In this document: positions 59,191 to 64,000 of the stretch, piece by piece | Numbering within the stretch: the stretch's first letter is position 1 | Layout of the letters: every line of letters starts with the position of its first letter | Source of the DNA: Nostoc sp. UHCC 0926 | GTDB taxonomy: Bacteria; Cyanobacteriota; Cyanobacteriia; Cyanobacteriales; Nostocaceae | Direction: 5' to 3' | Assembly: GCF_028623165.1 (NCBI RefSeq) | Contig: NZ_CP117766.1 | Coordinates: 1 to 64,000, forward strand | Length of the DNA: 64,000 nt | Position numbers and translations under genes: made by a program | The notes under the pieces: model-generated | Databases searched by the model: none | Told to the model about the DNA's origin: nothing | Seen by the model: only the letters and a program-made list of their open reading frames with translations

Positions 59191-59502
59191 TTACCTGGCG
59201 CTCAATATAAAATAATCTGTAATAAATGCAACAAATACTTTGCCAGGTATTGCGTCTACAGACTCAATAATACGGAAGACCTCATTTGCAATCTGTTGAG
59301 CAGTAAGAGAGGGAATGCTGACACTCACATAGAGCGTGGTGTCAGGCAAACGGAAACTAATCCACTCAAGAAATAATGAGTTGATATTTGGCGCTTGCAA
59401 GGTTGTAAAAGTATCCGAGAAAGATTCAAGTTTTTCCTTTACGCGACGATTGTCGCCTGACTTGACATTTTTTAAATCGTAACAAACGATAGCTGTTCTC
59501 AT
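59191..59502 (-). CDS. Small ferredoxin-fold protein, Cas2/SinR-like
   Basis: A 103-aa protein whose start (MRTAIVCYDLKNV) and alternation of strands and helices (RRVKEKLESFSDTFTTL, LYVSVSIPSLTAQQI, VFVAFITDYF) resemble Cas2/VapD/SinR-type proteins. The Asp after the first strand (Y-D) is present. There is no cas1 and no CRISPR array nearby, so it is a stand-alone member; a toxin or nucleic-acid-binding role is possible. Confidence 0.4.
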   Translation of the reverse strand: MRTAIVCYDLKNVKSGDNRRVKEKLESFSDTFTTLQAPNINSLFLEWISFRLPDTTLYVSVSIPSLTAQQIANEVFRIIESVDAIPGKVFVAFITDYFILSAR

Positions 59503-59561
59503 AATTTCCGCTATTTAAATGCCAGTAAATAGTTAAATGCCTAATGCTTCAAAATCCTGGT

Positions 59562-59816
59562 TTATCCTTCACCTAGATCGTTACCACGTTGCTCTCTGAG
59601 GTACTGCCAGATGCGGTCAATTTGCGATCGCCATTCAACGCGATCGGCGTTGAGTTCTGTTGTGAGGCGTTCAAAGTTTTGTTGATGAATTGTGGCGACT
59701 TGGAGGAGCGCTTCTGTGGTGGCCCGCAGTTCTGTAACTGAGGTGCGGAGGTCGGCGTTGACGGCGACTTGCCTATCTAGGGCTGCTTCGATGCGGTCGA
59801 GTCTCTCTTCGCTCAT
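59562..59816 (-). CDS. Small coiled-coil protein, 84 aa
   Basis: MSEERLDRIEAALDRQVAVN and heptads through most of the length form a coiled coil; the tail is IDRIWQYLREQRG. Similar short proteins are frequent in cyanobacteria, with unknown function. Its ATG overlaps the stop of the GIY-YIG gene (ATGA), so they form an operon. Confidence 0.65.
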   Translation of the reverse strand: MSEERLDRIEAALDRQVAVNADLRTSVTELRATTEALLQVATIHQQNFERLTTELNADRVEWRSQIDRIWQYLREQRGNDLGEG

Positions 59817-60376
59817 GCTGCCCCCTGATGTTGATTGGGTGCAGAGTTTTCCTGATCTGCCCGGTCTAGTCCTTCTTCAATTAGAACTGCCCCAGTTTGA
59901 CTAACTGACCAGCGTTTAGAATTAGCCAGTTGCTTTAATTTGCCATGCACTTCCTTGGTGACAATGACGCTAACAGTGACTTTATCACCAGAAGCAGGAA
60001 GGCGATTAAGAATTGGTTGAAAAAATTTAATTAGTCCTGACTCTAATTTCACTAAAGCAGTGATGTCGTCAAATTTTGCCCAAACGATGTAAATACCGTC
60101 GCCCATTGTTGTCAAATGATGCAATTGGTGATGATTACGCCATCGTTTGGCTAAATTTGTTTTGGATAATCCAATGTACAGCAGTTCATTATTTGTGTTT
60201 ATTACAAAGTAGATCCCTGCATATTTGGGCAATTTACGACGGTCAGCGAGTGGTAAAGACCAGAGCGTCTCCCGCATCATTTTTGCAAAGCCAGACTTTA
60301 CCGAAGGGCTTGCTGTTTCAGCTTGCTGGGGTGACGGCGATGGCAGGGTTAACGGGTTAACAGCTTCAACGGTCAT
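59813..60376 (-). CDS. GIY-YIG nuclease domain fused to a ribbon-helix-helix-like tail
   Basis: A 187-aa protein. Residues 50-125 are GIY-YIG: AGIYFVINTNNELLYIGLSK, then KRWRNHHQLHH and the catalytic-type Glu in LESGLIKFFQPILN. Residues 130-170 (KVTVSVIVTKEVHGKLKQLA, SKRWSVSQTGAVLIEEGL) look like a ribbon-helix-helix. The order suggests a site-directed nuclease guided by its own DNA-binding tail. The start overlaps the stop of the upstream ribbon-helix-helix gene by 4 bp, and the stop overlaps the coiled-coil gene. Confidence 0.7.
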   Translation of the reverse strand: MTVEAVNPLTLPSPSPQQAETASPSVKSGFAKMMRETLWSLPLADRRKLPKYAGIYFVINTNNELLYIGLSKTNLAKRWRNHHQLHHLTTMGDGIYIVWAKFDDITALVKLESGLIKFFQPILNRLPASGDKVTVSVIVTKEVHGKLKQLANSKRWSVSQTGAVLIEEGLDRADQENSAPNQHQGAA

Positions 60377-60540
60377 TTCCGAGCTTCCTGCTGTTCTATA
60401 TTTTTAAGTCCTTCATCCAAAATATCTTGAGCTAACAGGCTCATGGTTGTACCCAAGCGAACAGCTTGAAGTTTTAAGCGAGTTCTGAGCGACTCCCTAA
60501 CATCTGTTTGTAGAACTACAGTTTTTTCTTCTTGTGACAT
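60373..60540 (-). CDS. Ribbon-helix-helix protein
   Basis: From ATG 60540, a 55-aa Arc/CopG-like protein: KTVVLQTDVRESLRTRLKLQ with AVRLGTTMSLLAQDILDEGL. First gene of the operon with the GIY-YIG fusion and the coiled-coil gene, so it may regulate them. Its upstream region (60541-60660) is rich in TGCTAAT/ATTGTTAG-type motifs. A ribosome site is not obvious, and an upstream ATG is possible. Confidence 0.65.
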   Translation of the reverse strand: MSQEEKTVVLQTDVRESLRTRLKLQAVRLGTTMSLLAQDILDEGLKNIEQQEARK

Positions 60541-60743
60541 TACTAGCATTAGCAGCATTTAAAACAATTATCGCTTAAGAAGCATTGTTAGTCATACTCC
60601 CATGCTAACATTGTCAGCAATACTAGTAATACAATTATTGCTAGCTTAAATGCGCCCCGGCAAGAGAGTCTCTAACCTCTCCCCAGCCGGCACGACTACA
60701 CACCCAATCGTTCAGTGTTTACCCACGATTAGGAGGCTTGATC

Positions 60744-61061
60744 ATGATATCGCGTCGAAAGCTGCTGGCGAGTTTGCCAGCGCTGGTAATTGCTGTTTGC
60801 TCCCGAACAAGTATTGATGACTATTCCCCATTACCCAATCCCCAATACCGTGTTGGGGAGCAAGTGAAAACTTGGTACGACGTGGAAAGCTTCCCCGAAT
60901 TGGTGGAGGCAACGGGAACTGTTAAAGGCTTGGTCTGGGAGCCAGAAGGATGGCGAATAAAAGTTGGCTGGGTATATCAGATTTACTTCCCACCTCACCC
61001 ATTACTTGAGAGTGATTACTACTGGGATGAGATACCTGAGTTTGACCTCGAACGGATGTAG
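60744..61061 (+). CDS. Exported hypothetical protein, 105 aa
   Basis: The ATG at 60744 follows AGGAGG by 7 nt. The N-terminus MISRRKLLASLPALVIAVC is a signal peptide with a twin-Arg-like SRRKLL start and a cysteine in a weak lipobox position. The mature part (PNPQYRVGEQVKTWYDVESF ... GWRIKVGWVYQIYFPP) is an all-beta, SH3-like domain. Secreted or membrane-anchored; function unknown. Confidence 0.65.
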   Translation: MISRRKLLASLPALVIAVCSRTSIDDYSPLPNPQYRVGEQVKTWYDVESFPELVEATGTVKGLVWEPEGWRIKVGWVYQIYFPPHPLLESDYYWDEIPEFDLERM

Positions 61062-61352
61062 CTGATGATTCGCTAACCGCAAAGCATTAGCAAAACTTAT
61101 GGCAAGTGTTGGGGGGCAGAAACAAAGTCTTAACTCACTTTGCCATAAGAGCGATCGCGTTTTTCACTGAAAGCTGTTTGAATTAAATATGACAATTTAA
61201 ATTTAACGATTTGCCAAGGAGGGATGTCCTCGTAAACATCGAGGCAGAGCAGACAACGAACACGTCAAAAAATCGATTCCAACACTTCAAACAGCTGAAA
61301 CATATGTCTATTCATCTACCTACCAACTTCAAACAATCAACATTAATAAAAA
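61062..61352. other. Leader region of the second replication gene
   Basis: No gene recognised. Contains one extended HIP1 site (61151-61158) and an A/T-rich stretch; it may include the second origin, but no iteron set was seen. Confidence 0.3.
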
Positions 61353-63923
61353 ATGCCAGAGATAATTTACCATACAGGGTGCTTAAGCGCTTCACAACAT
61401 ATCCAAGAGTGGACACAAGGTAGTGGGGTCAGCGAAGCGATCGCGTCACTAAATATCGAATCGCTGACAGAAAAGGAATTGAACGAGAGAATTAACCCTC
61501 AGTATCCCATAAAGACTGGTGGTTGGTGGTGTCGTGGGGTGAATTGGCGTAATGGGCAGCCAATGGGACTGTTTTATGGACAGGGTAAACCAGATAAACT
61601 GCATTTAGTAGACCCAGCCAAAGGTAAAACTGCCAAGTACATGACGGCTACAGGGATGGAGCCGGATGCTATTTTCCTTGCAATGACAGACAAGGATTAT
61701 TGGGCAAAGGTTTACGCCGATGAAAGCATTATCCGGGTGTGGACAGAGGGAGCCAAGAAAGCGGCGGCGGGTTTGACGCTACTCCTAGCGACAATTGCCT
61801 TAACCGGGGTGTGGAATTGGGGTAAAGGTGGCAAGCTAGCGCCAGAAGTGGAGCGATGGGCACAGCCAGGGACGAAACACGTGATTGCTTTTGATAGCGA
61901 CTACGTTTCTAAGCCATCTTGCCGACAAGCCATCATCCAATTCGCCAAACTCCTAACCGCTAGAGGGTGCGAAGTGTTGATTGCGACGTGGCCAAAGGAG
62001 TGGAAGGGAATGGACGATTATATCGTTGCTAATGGCGGCGATGCTTTCAAGGAAGCGATCGCGAATGCCCAGACTGTTAAGCAGTGGGAAAAGCAGTTTA
62101 CTAAAAAAGATCAACAAACAGGTAAATCCCTATCGCCCAGAAGATCAGCCCAGGTTCTTGCCGAAAGATATCGCAGTGAATGGAAGTATGACCTGGGACA
62201 AAACACCTGGCGGCATTGCAACGGAAAGATTTGGCCGGCAGTACACAAAGAAGTTTTTATCCAAATGGTGTATCGCCAATTGGAGACGATGCCAGAGGTC
62301 AGCTACGAGAATTTTGCTTACGTTGAAAACGTGGTGCGATTTTTGCAAACAGAACTACTAGAGGCAGAGTGGAACACTTTTGACCGCATGAAGTGGATTG
62401 CTTTTAAAGATTGCGTCTACGAGGTCGAAACAGGTAAACGCCATGAACATGCACCTGGGTTTGGGTTTATTTCCTGCCTAGAGCATGATTTTCCTGAGTT
62501 GGTTGTCATCGATCCTGCGTCGTCATTGCTAGACCAACTGAGGATAACTGCCCCTACATTTTGGGCTTGGGCGATGCACTCCCAAAAAGGAGATCCGCTC
62601 AAAGTTCTTAAGTTACTGGCAATTATCAACGGAGTAATCAAGTTTCGATTCTTTGAGCTACAGATGTTCGTCCACTTATGCGGTGTACCTGGGGCAGGTA
62701 AGGGAACATTTGCGCGTTTACTAGAAGCGATTGTGGGTAAATCCAATCACAGCAGCGCTAGGCTACCCAAGCTAGGGGAAGATTACACGATCGCCAACAT
62801 CATCAACTACCAGCTGGTAGTCTGCCCAGATGAAAAGAAGTATGTAGGCGACTGGGGCGGATTGCTCAGTCTCACTGGGGGAGACACCATCAGCTACCGC
62901 GAAATCTACAAGCCAGAATCAAAGGGCAAATTTTACGGGACGATAGTAGTTCTAAGCAATTCAGCTATCTTTGCCGGAGACACCACAGGCATTGAGCGGC
63001 GCTTGTGCCTAATGACCTTTGATGTGCCGTTGATAGAGCGCGATCCAGCAATTGAAGCCAGGATGCAAAAAGAAGTCCCAGCTTTAACCGCTCTTAGCCT
63101 GGGAATGCCAGACCAACAGGTTACAGACTTGCTCAGGGGAACAGGGTCAGCCGTCATCCCAGACTTTAAGCGCTCCTCGTGGCTACACAAAACCGAAAAC
63201 GACTCAGTAGCTTTGTTCATGGAGGAAAGGCTAGTAAGAAGCAGTGCCGAAAGTTATGTAACAGTGGGCAACAAGAGCAGCGATATTTACACGCTTTACG
63301 GTGCTTACGTTCGTCTGTGCGAGGATAACAACTCTAAGACCTTGTTTACTGCCAACAACTTTAGAAATCGGCTATTAGAATTTAGCCGCGATTTGGGCTG
63401 GGATGAAGCCAGGGAGACGAGGCAGAGGGACAACCAATATCGAATTTATGGGGTGAGGTTGAGAGAACAGGACGATGAAGCGCCAAGAATCAGCGAGATT
63501 TTAGGGCAGTGTGTACCTGTGTGTACCCCGTGTGTAAGCAGTGTGTACTCGCCAGAACCCTTGGAAAATATGGGGTGTGTAAGGTGTGTAGAAGAAAATG
63601 ACCGATCATCGCGCATGTGCATCGAATCAGCTAGTGAAAATAAATCCATAATTGATGAAAGTTGCCCCGAAAACCTTACACACTTACACACACCTTGCAA
63701 TGACGACGTTTCAGCCATTACACACCCTCTTACACAACCGCACACACCTATACACACAGAATTGATAATTGGTGTAGGGCGAAAAGCTGATTACTGTGGT
63801 GAAGTCGTGACGATAGTCGGTTGGGAGAACAGGGGCACAAAGGTGCAGATTGAATTTTCCAATCGGCGAATGCAGTATGTGAAGCGAGGCAGCTTGAAAG
63901 CACCCGCTTGTAAATTGATGTGA
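61353..63923 (+). CDS. Primase-helicase replication protein (DUF3854 plus D5-like helicase)
   Basis: An 856-aa protein. The N-terminal third has a DUF3854 Toprim-like region (IIRVWTEGAKKAAAGLTLLL, HVIAFDSDYVSKPSCRQAII, WKGMDDYIV). The middle and C-terminal parts contain a virus/plasmid-type helicase with Walker A CGVPGAGKGTF (about 441-451) and the Walker B/sensor block LVVCPDEKKYVGDWGG, LSLTGGDTISYREIYKPES, followed by IVVLSNSAIF. The tail (about 690-856) is rich in Cys/Thr/His and may be disordered. It would initiate and prime replication of a second replicon in the window, distinct from the CyRepA1 gene. Confidence 0.85.
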   Translation: MPEIIYHTGCLSASQHIQEWTQGSGVSEAIASLNIESLTEKELNERINPQYPIKTGGWWCRGVNWRNGQPMGLFYGQGKPDKLHLVDPAKGKTAKYMTATGMEPDAIFLAMTDKDYWAKVYADESIIRVWTEGAKKAAAGLTLLLATIALTGVWNWGKGGKLAPEVERWAQPGTKHVIAFDSDYVSKPSCRQAIIQFAKLLTARGCEVLIATWPKEWKGMDDYIVANGGDAFKEAIANAQTVKQWEKQFTKKDQQTGKSLSPRRSAQVLAERYRSEWKYDLGQNTWRHCNGKIWPAVHKEVFIQMVYRQLETMPEVSYENFAYVENVVRFLQTELLEAEWNTFDRMKWIAFKDCVYEVETGKRHEHAPGFGFISCLEHDFPELVVIDPASSLLDQLRITAPTFWAWAMHSQKGDPLKVLKLLAIINGVIKFRFFELQMFVHLCGVPGAGKGTFARLLEAIVGKSNHSSARLPKLGEDYTIANIINYQLVVCPDEKKYVGDWGGLLSLTGGDTISYREIYKPESKGKFYGTIVVLSNSAIFAGDTTGIERRLCLMTFDVPLIERDPAIEARMQKEVPALTALSLGMPDQQVTDLLRGTGSAVIPDFKRSSWLHKTENDSVALFMEERLVRSSAESYVTVGNKSSDIYTLYGAYVRLCEDNNSKTLFTANNFRNRLLEFSRDLGWDEARETRQRDNQYRIYGVRLREQDDEAPRISEILGQCVPVCTPCVSSVYSPEPLENMGCVRCVEENDRSSRMCIESASENKSIIDESCPENLTHLHTPCNDDVSAITHPLTQPHTPIHTELIIGVGRKADYCGEVVTIVGWENRGTKVQIEFSNRRMQYVKRGSLKAPACKLM

Positions 63924-63927
63924 GGCG

Positions 63928-64000
63928 ATGGTGAGAAGAGTTCGTTTGGGCGTTCGGAATCAACAATCAGGACGCATCGCCGGATTTGTATACTGTGACC
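63928..64000 (+). CDS. Start of a coding frame cut by the window edge
   Basis: ATG 63928, four bp after the replication-gene stop, opens a frame MVRRVRLGVRNQQSGRIAGF that runs to the edge. The codons are consistent with a real gene, but 24 residues are too few to identify it. Confidence 0.35.
   Translation, partial: MVRRVRLGVRNQQSGRIAGFVYCD

Noticed and set aside
59191-59502. CRISPR adaptation module from the Cas2-like protein
   Set aside because: No cas1, no array and no other cas gene within the window.

Overview
The window looks like accessory DNA, most likely a large plasmid or plasmid cointegrate, from a filamentous (Nostoc-type) cyanobacterium. The evidence is the frequent GCGATCGC (HIP1) octamers, a CyRepA1-type replication protein, a second DUF3854/helicase replication protein, a MOBV relaxase, an actin-like (ParM-type) ATPase, many small ribbon-helix-helix and coiled-coil plasmid genes, and a high density of mobile debris. 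No rRNA, tRNA or core housekeeping gene was seen.

Layout. 1-1.9 kb is a GC-rich block with no HIP1 sites and with proteobacterial-looking enzymes (NTF2-like protein, a broken NADP-dependent oxidoreductase, an SDR), followed by an Rrf2 regulator; it looks horizontally acquired. 2.7-5.5 kb has a hypothetical gene, a tyrosine recombinase and a four-helix-bundle gene bracketed by G-rich inverted repeats. 5.5-11.8 kb is the most unusual locus: a flavoprotein divergent from a tight three-gene operon encoding a protein like the N-terminal part of LodA/GoxA, a radical SAM/SPASM maturase, and a protein joining a LodA-C-like segment to a ferritin-like diiron domain. It reads as a machine for building a protein-derived (tryptophylquinone-type) cofactor. 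11.9-17.7 kb is a minus-strand operon of stop/start-overlapping genes from a ParM-like ATPase to an FtsK/VirD4-like P-loop ATPase, divergent from a ribbon-helix-helix gene. 19.3-22.6 kb is the CyRepA1 gene, with its Shine-Dalgarno sequence inside a hairpin.

23-26.6 kb carries two PIN-domain genes, one coupled to an XRE regulator and fused to helix-turn-helix-like regions, the other fused to a sigma-70-like segment. 27.1-28.1 kb holds four blocks of 11-bp repeats in two opposed arrays, arranged like a ParR-type centromere, next to a MOBV relaxase (28.2-30.1 kb). 30.2-33.2 kb is mostly non-coding or broken DNA: a phased ATTGGGA array, a FinO-like gene, a truncated group II intron, an IS5-like element and an RND-adaptor stub. 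33.2-37.8 kb has a TetR gene, an Ada-AlkA repair fusion, a PF10118-like hydrolase and an O-methyltransferase. Two copies of one IS lie at 37.9-41.1 kb.

43.0-54.0 kb is a co-directional natural-product cluster: membrane acyltransferase, cupin, sarcosine-oxidase-like flavoenzyme, haloalkane-dehalogenase-like hydrolase with Glu at the nucleophile position, acyl-CoA dehydrogenase, a one-module NRPS predicted to load serine and lacking a thioesterase, a PLP decarboxylase and a KAS III-like enzyme. The rest (54.5-64 kb) has a HigBA-type toxin-antitoxin pair, small plasmid genes including a GIY-YIG/ribbon-helix-helix fusion, and the second replication gene. All functional calls are from reading the sequence; no database search was run.
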